Below, piece after piece: positions 1 through 7,789 of a stretch of 19,721 bases of DNA. Origin of the DNA: Dimargaris cristalligena (Eukaryota > Kickxellomycota > Dimargaritomycetes > Dimargaritales > Dimargaritaceae); assembly GCA_027576995.1 (NCBI GenBank), contig JANBQC010000535.1:1-19721 (forward strand), given 5' to 3'. The position numbers and the translations under genes are program-made. Within the stretch, counting starts at the first letter, position 1, and each line of letters begins with the position of its first letter. The notes under the pieces were generated by a model. It searched no databases, was not told the origin of the DNA, and worked only from the letters and a program-made list of their open reading frames with translations.

Positions 1-3
1 TGC

Positions 4-77
4 GATTTCTTGGTGTAGTTGGTTATCACGTCTGTCTAACACACAGACGGTCGCCGGTTCGAATCCGGCAGAAATCA
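4..77 (+). tRNA. tRNA-Val (anticodon AAC)
   Basis: A complete cloverleaf can be folded by eye. The 7-bp acceptor stem pairs 4-10 with 70-76. A short D arm lies at 13-29 (3 bp plus a T-T). The anticodon stem pairs 31-35 with 43-47, with loop CTAACAC at 36-42 and anticodon AAC at 38-40. The variable loop is 48-52, the T stem 53-57/65-69, and the T loop TTCGAAT 58-64. The discriminator base is A77, and no CCA is encoded, as usual in eukaryotes. AAC (read as IAC after editing) decodes valine codons. There is no intron. The internal B box GGTTCGAATCC (56-66) is perfect. Confidence 0.95.
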
Positions 78-79
78 TA

Positions 80-84
80 TTTTT
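80..84 (+). terminator. RNA polymerase III T-run terminator
   Basis: A run of five T residues begins three bases after the tRNA discriminator base. A second T5 run at 89-93 would act as a backup. This is the normal Pol III stop for the tRNA-Val gene. Confidence 0.8.
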
Positions 85-145
85 GATGTTTTTAGATTGA
101 TCGCAGCAACTTTTTATATTAGTGGTTGATATACCCACGCAATGC

Positions 146-151
146 TTTATT
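146..151 (-). promoter_or_regulatory. Candidate polyadenylation signal for PET100
   Basis: The minus strand reads AATAAA here, about 50 nt past the PET100 stop codon. The transcript therefore probably ends in the roughly 120-bp gap facing the convergent tRNA-Val gene. This is a motif match only. Confidence 0.45.
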
Positions 152-200
152 ATCCAATATGTTTAAATTCGCAGAAGAAATGGCGATAGTGTGGAATATA

Positions 201-781
201 TTACTCGGCCGACTTGGGCTCGTTGGCCCTTTTAGCGGCCCGGGCCTTTTTAATTTCTTCTAATTGGGCCATAATCTCGCTCCGAGTAGTTCCGACTTTG
301 TTGCATTCTTCCGGGGGAGGGTAAAGGTCCTTCAGGGCCTGACGAACGTGGCGGTCATAGAAAGTAGGATCCCCGAAATAGATCATGATAGCGATGGGGA
401 AAAAGACGTAGATGCCGAACTATTTCAAAATTTTGGCACATGGCATTGGGGGAGGGAGGGGGGGGTTGAGGTTTATATAGAAGTAGGCAAATAAAAATTA
501 TTGAAAAATAAATAAATAAATGAATATTGTAGTTAGTGGAGGGGAGTGGGTACAGTTTAAGAGAAGGGGCAATGTGGGATGAGTGTTGGGTCGTTGCCGT
601 GGTCCCGCAATGGATCTGGCACCGCATCCCAAAACCCACTTCTCTCATATTTCGAGGCACTCGACCGTAAAGCGCAGGAGGCACCCCCACCTAGAAGGCT
701 CGGTGAACCGGGGAGAGAGAGACGAATTAAGAGTAGGGGAGCTATACTTACGCGAAATACTTCCATGCGAGGGCCAGCCAT
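201..781 (-). CDS. PET100: Cytochrome c oxidase assembly factor PET100, two exons (752-781 and 201-419)
   Basis: PET100 is a small mitochondrial inner-membrane chaperone needed to assemble complex IV. The open frame alone starts at an internal Met and lacks the N-terminus. Exon 1 (781-752) encodes MAGPRMEVFR and ends at donor GTAAGT. Exon 2 opens after an AAATAG acceptor at 420-421 with FGIYVFFPIAIMIYFGDP. The splice is phase 0, and the joined product is 82 aa, a normal length for the family. Visible family traits are the N-terminal xxMEVFR start, one hydrophobic segment at about 11-25, the aromatic/acidic stretch FYDRHV, the LYPPPEE motif (42-48, like the WPP of animal PET100), and a basic helical C-terminus (about 55-75). 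The start has good context (GCCATGG). The main uncertainty is the exact splice, which no transcript confirms. Confidence 0.87.
420..751 (-). other. Spliceosomal intron of PET100
   Basis: This 332-nt intron has a consensus GTAAGT donor (751-746) and a TAG acceptor preceded by a long C/T-rich tract. It has in-frame stops, including the TAG of the acceptor itself directly before exon 2, so unspliced RNA cannot give full-length PET100. It is long for a fungal intron and long relative to the 249-nt CDS. Confidence 0.8.
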
Positions 782-1772
782 GGTAGGAATCGTCTGTTCG
801 GAGTAACTGGCTAGGTAGCAGTAGGTAAGTGAGCGGGTAGGGAGAGGGGGGATGAATGTCGGTGGCGATGACAACCAGCTGGGGGAGGGGTTCGGTAGCT
901 ATGGCTATTCCAAGCGTTGGGGGTCCCAATGTAGAGCTCGCAAGTTCCGGGAAGGGAGGATTTGGGAGCGGGGGTGTATTGAAAGAGAAGGGTTAAACAG
1001 GCAGGGCGTATATTTACTTCTACAGGGCTGTCTAAATCAATGGTAACAAATGGGGGTAAATCGTATGCGAAAGGGAACGACGGTTAATTGAAATGAGAAT
1101 TTGTTTCTAGGGATGAGCTGGGTGTTTGGCAACCAAGCTTCAATTTGGGTGGGTGGGGGGGGATTTATACGTCTCCCTTATTTAACATATGGGAGAAGTT
1201 CATCTAAGCTGTATAACGAAAAATCCATTAGATTCGGCCAATATTACTAGTTAAAAATAAAATTCCCATATATTCTCCCATACACATATAATGTAAACCC
1301 TTATATAGCTGGGCTGGATTTCACCCATATTCTCTTTTACCCATCCCCTATACAACCCCCAGACAAGCTAGGCCATTGAAGTTTGAACTAGATAATTGGT
1401 TGGCTGCTCACCCTTCTAAGATGTGCTCTTTTGCTCAATGTCAATTTTAGATACTGGTGATTGGATTCTACCCGAAAACATCCGAGAGGCCCAAAGGAAA
1501 CCGCGGCAACACCAAATACATATAAAAGAGTCTACAATTAATCGTAAAAGAGATACGTCGGTTTTTATATTCATATTTAACTAATCTTGAATATCAGGCT
1601 AGGGTCCCTCTTTAAGTCATTATAGCAAACCGTGGTTTCATTTGAAGGTGAGCAATCCAATAGCTGCATAATATTAAAACGTCGAAAATGTAGATAGATA
1701 ATATACAACAACGGCGAAAGGATAGACAATGGCAGTGGTGTATCGGTTTGCAAAACTCAGGAAATAGTACAT
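782..1772. other. Intergenic region: PET100 promoter side and PTP 3' flank
   Basis: About 1 kb between two minus-strand genes. It should hold the PET100 promoter and the 3' UTR of the tyrosine phosphatase. Short G-runs occur near 1149-1161, and the rest is AT-rich with repeated TATA-like strings (1260-1310). No recognisable coding exon, RNA gene or AATAAA signal for the phosphatase was found. The short open frames here look random. Confidence 0.5.
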
Positions 1773-3413
1773 TTAGGCAGACGCTGAAGGAGGGGGAAGA
1801 TATACTCCTTTCAAAGATTTAGATATGTCAGGCTGGGCCAAGACGGCATAGCAGAAAAGATACTGAATGGCGGATTGGACCATCGTGACCCGTTGGGCCC
1901 GTAGATAGCGCACCAGGTCGAAAATTAGATCCCCGGCTAGGAGGATTTGGGAAGCTGACCGACCGGCGTAGGAGGCGAATAATTGTTGGACGAAGGGTTG
2001 GAGAATAGGCGCAACTCGACTACTAGCCTCCCCCTGCCACTGTTGAGCTAGTACCATTGGTAATGAGGCGGTGGAGTTAGGAATAGGGTGGTTTGATTTG
2101 GAGGGAATTTGGGGGGAATTTGTAAATTTGGCCAACTGGGGATTGCTTTCAAGGGCGTGGAGAGCCCAATCGAGGGCAATAAAGGTACCCGTACGACCAC
2201 ACCCGGCACTACAATGTACGATGACTGGAGCCCGCGGGGAATAATCAGCATCCGATGTTAACGCAATTGACGAGTCGCGTGCAGAAGAAGTTGACGGATT
2301 AGAAGGGAGTAACGACGAGGGGGAAGGGGAGGAAGTGGAGTAAAAAGGGGGATTGTATTGGTAAACGGCATCCCGGAGGTGAGTGAACAGTTCTAGCTCG
2401 TTCGGTACCCCGCAGTCCGGCCAGCTTTGGTAATGAAGTTGGGTTACTTGGAGGGAGGAATTTCCCAGGCTAACCAAGAGGTCCCGGACAATGGCCCCAG
2501 TGGAGGGGTCGAACCGCTCCCCGCGTAGTGTAACGCGCAGTCCACCTAATTCGGCGAAGACGAGGGTGGGCGGAGGAGAGCTGTGACTAGCTGGGGTCCG
2601 ATTTTTCCTCATGGGCCAGTAGACGTCGCATTTTAGCACGTTTTTCTCGACCTCGCGGGTTAACATTACAATAACCCGGGCCTGCTGCTGCCAGACCAGG
2701 GCCCAAAAGTCGCCTATGGTACTACTCAGCGGACCCTGGGTGGCGATGTAGGTTTGGCCCGTCTGCCAAGGTGCAAAGATCCAACTGGCGTTGATGTAGT
2801 CGCCGGGCACCCCCCCTTCATCGCCGTCCTCACCATCTGACCCAGCCGCATCGCTATCATCCTCACCGCCATCAGCGTCACAGGCCAATGCCTGGGTATG
2901 ACGATGGCCGGTTTCGGAATCGGCGGTATCGATGGAGCGGCGGGATATTAGTTCCTCGAGACTGTGGTACACCGAGGATAATCCTTCTGCGACGGCAGTT
3001 AGTGGCCCTCCTCTGCTCGCTTCACTTATCCGTTTGGCCGACGAGTCCATAGTAGAAGACGGGGGCAGAGCAGGGGGTTGGGGATCGTCGCCACCGCCGA
3101 CCAACCGGCGCCGGAGTCGAACCCGGTTATACTCAAAAGGCAGGATATCTTTGTAGCGATCCACGTCCCACCGCGCATACACTGCGGAAAGGGCCACCCG
3201 ATGGTACGGGTGTTGCGGTTCGGTGCGGGCCGTGAGAAAGGCGGCCTTTTCTTCGTCGCATATCCATTCAAAACGCTGGGCGAGTAAGTGGCGGGTGTGG
3301 ACCTGGTCGAACGAACGGAGGGTTTCCCCTAAAGGTAAGGTAGCGGGCGGTGGGGTGGAAGGGGTGGTTGCGAGCGCAAACTTTGGTCGGCTGGTATTGA
3401 TATGGACGCGCAT
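1773..3413 (-). CDS. Classical (non-receptor) protein tyrosine phosphatase
   Basis: An intact 546-aa frame without introns. It is a cysteine-dependent phosphatase that removes phosphate from tyrosine, like yeast Ptp1 and fission-yeast Pyp proteins. Motifs appear in the family order: the substrate-recognition motif YNRV (95-98), DYINAS (205-210), TQGPL (225-229), the WPD loop WPDCGVP (331-337, acid Asp333), the P-loop HCSAGCGRTG (400-409, nucleophile Cys401, Arg407), and the Q-loop region MVQSAIQYLF (511-520). All catalytic residues are present, so it should be active. The catalytic core (about 35-530) is longer than the usual 250-280 aa because of three insertions: 104-203 (Ser-rich, then acidic Asp/Glu/Gly), 357-393 (Ser/Pro) and 424-490. 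No signal peptide or membrane segment is visible, so it is probably cytosolic. The start is the first ATG of the frame. The exact orthologue is uncertain. Confidence 0.93.
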   Translation of the reverse strand: MRVHINTSRPKFALATTPSTPPPATLPLGETLRSFDQVHTRHLLAQRFEWICDEEKAAFLTARTEPQHPYHRVALSAVYARWDVDRYKDILPFEYNRVRLRRRLVGGGDDPQPPALPPSSTMDSSAKRISEASRGGPLTAVAEGLSSVYHSLEELISRRSIDTADSETGHRHTQALACDADGGEDDSDAAGSDGEDGDEGGVPGDYINASWIFAPWQTGQTYIATQGPLSSTIGDFWALVWQQQARVIVMLTREVEKNVLKCDVYWPMRKNRTPASHSSPPPTLVFAELGGLRVTLRGERFDPSTGAIVRDLLVSLGNSSLQVTQLHYQSWPDCGVPNELELFTHLRDAVYQYNPPFYSTSSPSPSSLLPSNPSTSSARDSSIALTSDADYSPRAPVIVHCSAGCGRTGTFIALDWALHALESNPQLAKFTNSPQIPSKSNHPIPNSTASLPMVLAQQWQGEASSRVAPILQPFVQQLFASYAGRSASQILLAGDLIFDLVRYLRAQRVTMVQSAIQYLFCYAVLAQPDISKSLKGVYLPPPSASA

Positions 3414-4572
3414 GGTAATCGGGGAAGGACGGGCCGGGGGTTGGGTGTGGTAGGAAAAAAGGAGATAAGGGTGACGGCTAAATCAGGAATGCGGTGCAAA
3501 CGGAAGTGACCGCGGTGTGGTAATCCTTTAGGGAAACCAGGCTGACTAAGTATGCGGCGAGTGGAGAAAAAAATATATGAAATGGGAATGGACCCTTGGT
3601 GAAATGGGCTCGACTCGGACAGTATGGAGAACTCGTAATGAGATCGCGGCTAAGTGGACAAGGTAGATTCTCTCTCGTAAATTGCAAACAGGAGTAAACT
3701 GGGAATATATCGCCCTATATATAAAGAACTGCGACAACACAGCCTAAGACGATACAAAAAACTAAGGGAGATTTGGAGCGAGGAAAAAACCGAATAAGCC
3801 AACTAAAACTGGCTATACATAGATGGCCAGGTATATATCTCCTTCTCTTTCTCTCTCTCTTTAAATCTATGGTATCGCCTGCATTGGAAAAGATGGAACG
3901 GGGGGTTGTCAGTTGACACTGTAACGGTTTAGGTCGAGTGGGACCTATGGATTAACCGAGTTTCCAAAGAAGGAAAGATTTGACAAAATAACAAGGTGCC
4001 GAGTTGGGCGGGAAAAGTTTTTAAAGAGTTATTTATTGATTATTAAATCGAAACTTAAGGAGTCAAGATTATGCTGTGTCTATTCGTTATATACTACTCG
4101 GTTGGTTGTCTACTGGCTTGGGCGGCTGCTGTTCACCACTTGCCCGGTGGAGGTGGATGTAAGGGGAGGGACAGGTTGGACGATTTCATTGGCCGGATGT
4201 CCTAGTCGCTCTATAGTTGGGTGTTCCGCCTCGCCTGGCGGTTGCAACACTAGCTCAGCACGCGTTGGAAATCGCTTAGATTATTTTCCGTTTGAATGAG
4301 GAATATACAGTACAATGGACTAGCTCAATTTCACTAACCAGTTCTTCCTCATTCTCACTGTGAGTGGGTTAATCGGGGGGGGGGATATACACGCCTGTCA
4401 GTGTTGTAACCAAGGCGGTATTTAGATAGACTGGGCCAGTGAGAAAGGCAGGATCTGCTCCACCCACTTGAATGGCTTTAACTGTTGCATTATCTTAATG
4501 AAATGATGAATGAGGTTCACACTAATTAATACAAAATGTTTATATTGGAATGAAAAAGTAGAATTCGTGGAT
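3414..4572. other. Intergenic region: PTP promoter and 3' flank of the WD40 gene
   Basis: About 1.16 kb between two minus-strand genes. It contains a CT-rich microsatellite (3844-3862), which on the phosphatase coding strand is a GA tract about 430 bp upstream of the start. It also holds a minus-strand AATAAA at 4032-4037 that could serve the WD40 transcript, and a run of ten G at 4375-4384. No exon or RNA gene was recognised. Confidence 0.5.
4032..4037 (-). promoter_or_regulatory. Candidate polyadenylation signal for the LisH/WD40 gene
   Basis: The minus strand reads AATAAA about 540 nt past the WD40 stop. That would make a long 3' UTR, so this is a motif match only. Nearer non-canonical signals are possible. 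Confidence 0.25.
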
Positions 4573-6237
4573 TTACTCCCAAACAATGATAGTTCCATCA
4601 AACGAGGCCGTGACGAAATAAGGGGCCAAGTCCGGGTTATGGGGGTTGGACCAAAGGGACCGGATCAGGCCCCGGTGCGCCGCAATTTGATCCACGGTCG
4701 TACCGCCCGCCACCTCGAGTATCTGAAGGGTGAACGGATTAGGCGAGACAAACGTCTCTTCGCCCTCATTATCCCCACCCTCGACTACTCCTAGCTGCTC
4801 GAGAAGATCGGCCAGGTCGGATGAAACAGGAGCCTCGGGCTCTCCGTTCGCCAGGATATATTGGCCCGACGCCACCCAACAGTGTCGCGGAAAGCTGCCG
4901 AGTGGATCCAACCCACAGTGCGCATTATAAAACTGGCGCACGATGAGGTCAGTAAAGGCTTGGAAAAGAATAACCCGGCCGCCTTCGGGGGTGACGGTGA
5001 TGGCCCGCGGGCGGTTGGCCCCTAAGCCACCACCGGTACCGGCGGTTTGCTGTGGCGGCGACCGATCATCGGTTGATACACAAATGTAGCGCTGGCAGGG
5101 TGAAACCGAGATGGCCATCGGGGTGAAGGGGCAGTAGAGGGCATCGTCTTGAAAGGCATGTCGACCGAGTAGACTGAACCGGGTTACTTGGCCGCTCGTC
5201 ACATCAACATAGTGCAAGTATGGATCGTGGCGGACTCCACAGAGCAAATAGAGCGGGGCGGACAGGTCACTGGCGGTGCCCTCCGAATTTTCGGGGGTTC
5301 GGCGTATAAAACAGAGGGCTTCAATGGCCCCGGTGAACTTTAGGGTAGACTGGCGGTGGTAAATAGTGTTGGTGGTGGAAGAAGGGTTGAGTTCCCATAT
5401 ATGGACCTCGTGGTCGTAGGTGGCACAGGCCAAGTAAGACCCGTCAGGCGAGAAGGCCACTTGCACCACAAAGCGGCGGGCTACTCGTTCGAATTTCTGC
5501 AGCACCTGGCCGGACCGCAAGTCCACGAGGGCTAGGCTACCATCCAGGGACCCGGTGGCCATTAAGAACGGGTCGCGTGGGCTCACATCAAGGCATATCA
5601 CCGGTGCGGTGTGGTGGTGGAACGAGCGCAGCAGGGCGTGACTCTCCGTGTCAGTGACGAGCACCCGCTTATCCGTCCCGCTGCTTATGAGCACCTGCTG
5701 GGGGCCCGTATTGAGCGGCGGCGGGCCATCCGGTTCCACGCTAAGGGCGGTAGGCAATTGTTGGAGGCGGGCAAAGAGAACACTGTATTTGCCGTGGAGA
5801 TGGTCGTAGACGTCATGGACGGAGAACTCGTGGGGACCGGTCCCTATATCAAGCATGGCCTGGTTCCGGGATTGGCCCGCGGCTTCGAGCTGGGCCAGTT
5901 GGTGGGTGGACCAGGTATCGATAAGCCCGGCCAGGGTGGGGATATTGGCCCAGGGTCCGATGTGGAGACTTCCGCTCCCGGGGGCACGCCGGTAGCGAGT
6001 CTTGTCCGTGGGCTGAACCTCTTCTTCGGAGTTGAACAGGTCAGTCGCTGTAGTTGGCGGGCCCTGGCCGTCGGAACTTTCGGTGGCAGTAAACGGGGCT
6101 GGCTTCTCAGGTGGGGGCAGGAAGCGGGAGGGGGTTTCTCGGTCCAAAGACGCGAGGGTGTCGGAATAGCCCTGGTCCTCGAGGAATTGGCGGACCAGTT
6201 GATGGGCGAGGGCCAATTGGCCAAGCTGAGTGGCCAT
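4573..6237 (-). CDS. LisH domain and WD40-repeat protein (scaffold)
   Basis: A 554-aa intronless protein when started at the ATG at 6237. The open frame runs 85 codons further upstream (to 6492), but that stretch is low-complexity and includes a translated (TC)n microsatellite. The chosen Met starts the LisH segment directly. LisH (about 5-36, with LVRQFLEDQGYSDTLASLDRET) is a dimerisation helix pair. After a linker, WD40-like blades follow: 181-195 (VLISSGTDKRVLVTD), 211-240 (ending SLALVDL), 255-283 (ACATYDHEVHIWEL), a degenerate middle section to about 430, and a final blade at 520-554 (FVTASFDGTIIVWE) that ends at the C-terminus. Acidic linkers lie at 67-74 and 485-494. LisH-WD40 proteins act as scaffolds, for example in E3 ligase, chromatin or dynein-linked complexes. 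Which complex applies here cannot be read from the sequence. Confidence 0.87.
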   Translation of the reverse strand: MATQLGQLALAHQLVRQFLEDQGYSDTLASLDRETPSRFLPPPEKPAPFTATESSDGQGPPTTATDLFNSEEEVQPTDKTRYRRAPGSGSLHIGPWANIPTLAGLIDTWSTHQLAQLEAAGQSRNQAMLDIGTGPHEFSVHDVYDHLHGKYSVLFARLQQLPTALSVEPDGPPPLNTGPQQVLISSGTDKRVLVTDTESHALLRSFHHHTAPVICLDVSPRDPFLMATGSLDGSLALVDLRSGQVLQKFERVARRFVVQVAFSPDGSYLACATYDHEVHIWELNPSSTTNTIYHRQSTLKFTGAIEALCFIRRTPENSEGTASDLSAPLYLLCGVRHDPYLHYVDVTSGQVTRFSLLGRHAFQDDALYCPFTPMAISVSPCQRYICVSTDDRSPPQQTAGTGGGLGANRPRAITVTPEGGRVILFQAFTDLIVRQFYNAHCGLDPLGSFPRHCWVASGQYILANGEPEAPVSSDLADLLEQLGVVEGGDNEGEETFVSPNPFTLQILEVAGGTTVDQIAAHRGLIRSLWSNPHNPDLAPYFVTASFDGTIIVWE

Positions 6238-6455
6238 GCGATGGAGACAATGCGTTGCGGAAGGGCGCAGAGGTACGGATGTAGGTGGCTTAGAGGGTAA
6301 AGCAAGCCGGACGCTAGAATATCGGGCGGTAGGTGGGTGAATAGGAAAGGGCCAAACCGAAAACTGGGAGAGACTGACTCCGTTGAACTCAGGGTTGGCT
6401 TTGGGGGAGCTTGGTGCACCCCTCTCTTCTATTCGACTATTTGGGTCAAGTGGAG

Positions 6456-6472
6456 TCTCTCTCTCTCTCTCT
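6456..6472. repeat. (TC)n microsatellite
   Basis: A simple dinucleotide run of about eight TC units upstream of the LisH/WD40 start. It would encode an Arg/Glu alternation if the longer open frame were used, which argues that it is 5' UTR or promoter DNA. Confidence 0.85.
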
Positions 6473-7258
6473 TTACTAACCACGTATGGCATTGAATGGT
6501 TCCACAGAACCTACAGCCCTTGCAATGTGTCCCCGCTTCCCCTACTCAGTCCTCAGCCTCCCCTGCCTAAGAAGAGAAGCGCGGGATGTTCGCCCAAAGG
6601 AATTTAACGCATCACGTGCCTCCAGACGGGTCGCCCTTTTGTTTACATGTGTAAGGTGACAGCGGACCGAGTGAAAGGACTGACCCTTGTGGGGGGCGTG
6701 CCAGTCTGTCCAGCGGGTGGTTGTTGTGGACAGTCCAAGGGATGTGCATCCCGCAGAAAGGACAACATTGTCCATCAGGCAGAGCTTCCTGGTGAGGTAC
6801 TCCCCAAGGGATTGTAGTTAAACACCGGCTCAATGGTACCGGCTGTTTCAAGCAGGGAACCAACCCGCCTAGTCTCAACAGAAAAGACCTTCGTTAATAT
6901 AGCCCCTCCTCATACCAGTGGTTCGTTACAACAGGGATGGTCCAGAGGAGCACCCCGTCGCATTGGCTATCGGGGGCCGCGACCACCGGCATGTCAGCGA
7001 ATAAGGTTTGCCACAGGATAGCCAACTGAGCTCGCCCCCCTCCTCTCCTCTTCTCGTAGTGAATTATCGGCCGCGTTTCCGATCCCTTGGCCATATTTTG
7101 ATTTGAAATGCCAGGACAGTCATCTCCCGCACTCGACCATACACCCACCACACTCCGATTATGCGGTCGACCGCTCTTGCCAATAGACGAAATAGGTGTG
7201 CGTGTATATGCGCATACAACTGGCTTAGTTTCAAACCCCGCTGACCGAGTACGCTGTT

Positions 7259-7268
7259 ATAAATATAT
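7259..7268 (+). promoter_or_regulatory. TATA-like element upstream of the kinesin gene
   Basis: The sequence TTATAAATAT lies about 525 bp before the kinesin ATG and is followed by a long C/T-rich stretch typical of fungal leaders. Its assignment as the core promoter is a guess. A 5' UTR of about 500 nt would follow if it is used. Confidence 0.3.
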
Positions 7269-7471
7269 CAACTCCCAGTCGAACGGCACCTTCTCTGTTT
7301 TACACATTCGGTATTTTACGACGGGTCTCCAACTCTTTCAACCTTCTCACTTCGACTTGTACTCCTCCTTCTGTTAATATTGTTCAGACTTTCATTGTGA
7401 ATTCCTCTTCCGGTTCCTCGTCGCTCTTCGTACTCCCTGCTCCTAGTGCTCCGGCCCGTCTGCCCAACGAA

Positions 7472-7484
7472 CCCCCCCCCCCCC
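7472..7484 (+). repeat. Poly-C tract in the kinesin leader
   Basis: Thirteen consecutive C residues lie in the pyrimidine-rich stretch about 310 bp before the kinesin start. The tract is prone to length change and sequencing error. No function is claimed. Confidence 0.85.
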
Positions 7485-7789
7485 ATCTGAAGGTCGCCTG
7501 ATAAAGCCCACCCAGTCCTGGCCACCACCTGCCACCCCCTCCGTACCTCTCATTCTCTCTTCACTTTCGTCTTTTTTACTTCTCTGGCCCACCAGCCATC
7601 ATCGCTATCTTATTTTTTTTTAAACCCGTGCACACTTACATATTTCTGCTGGTACATACCTATTATTCTATCTGCCTACTCCCTAAAAACCAGCCCCCTG
7701 GTCTACCTTATCCACACATTGCTACTCTATCCTCTTTACCCTTAATTCAAGTCCACCTCCCTGCCATCTAACTCTCGAAATCCACCGCC

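Larger units (their letters stand above)
6238..7789. other. Divergent intergenic region between the LisH/WD40 and kinesin genes
   Basis: About 1.55 kb between two genes transcribed away from each other. It should carry both promoters and both 5' UTRs. On the left are the (TC)n tract and an E-box-like CACGTG at 6613-6618. On the right are a TATA-like element near 7259-7268 and a long pyrimidine-rich leader with a 13-C run (7472-7484). No conserved coding exon was recognised. Confidence 0.5.

Noticed and set aside
5611..6300. A 229-codon plus-strand open frame antisense to the LisH/WD40 gene
   Set aside because: It lies wholly inside a well-supported coding region, is rich in Gly/Arg/Val as expected of the reverse of a GC-biased gene, and shows no domain.
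6894..7151. An 85-aa minus-strand open frame in the divergent intergenic region with a slightly protein-like C-terminal half
   Set aside because: No recognisable family, no supporting splice partner and poor continuity. It is compatible with chance.
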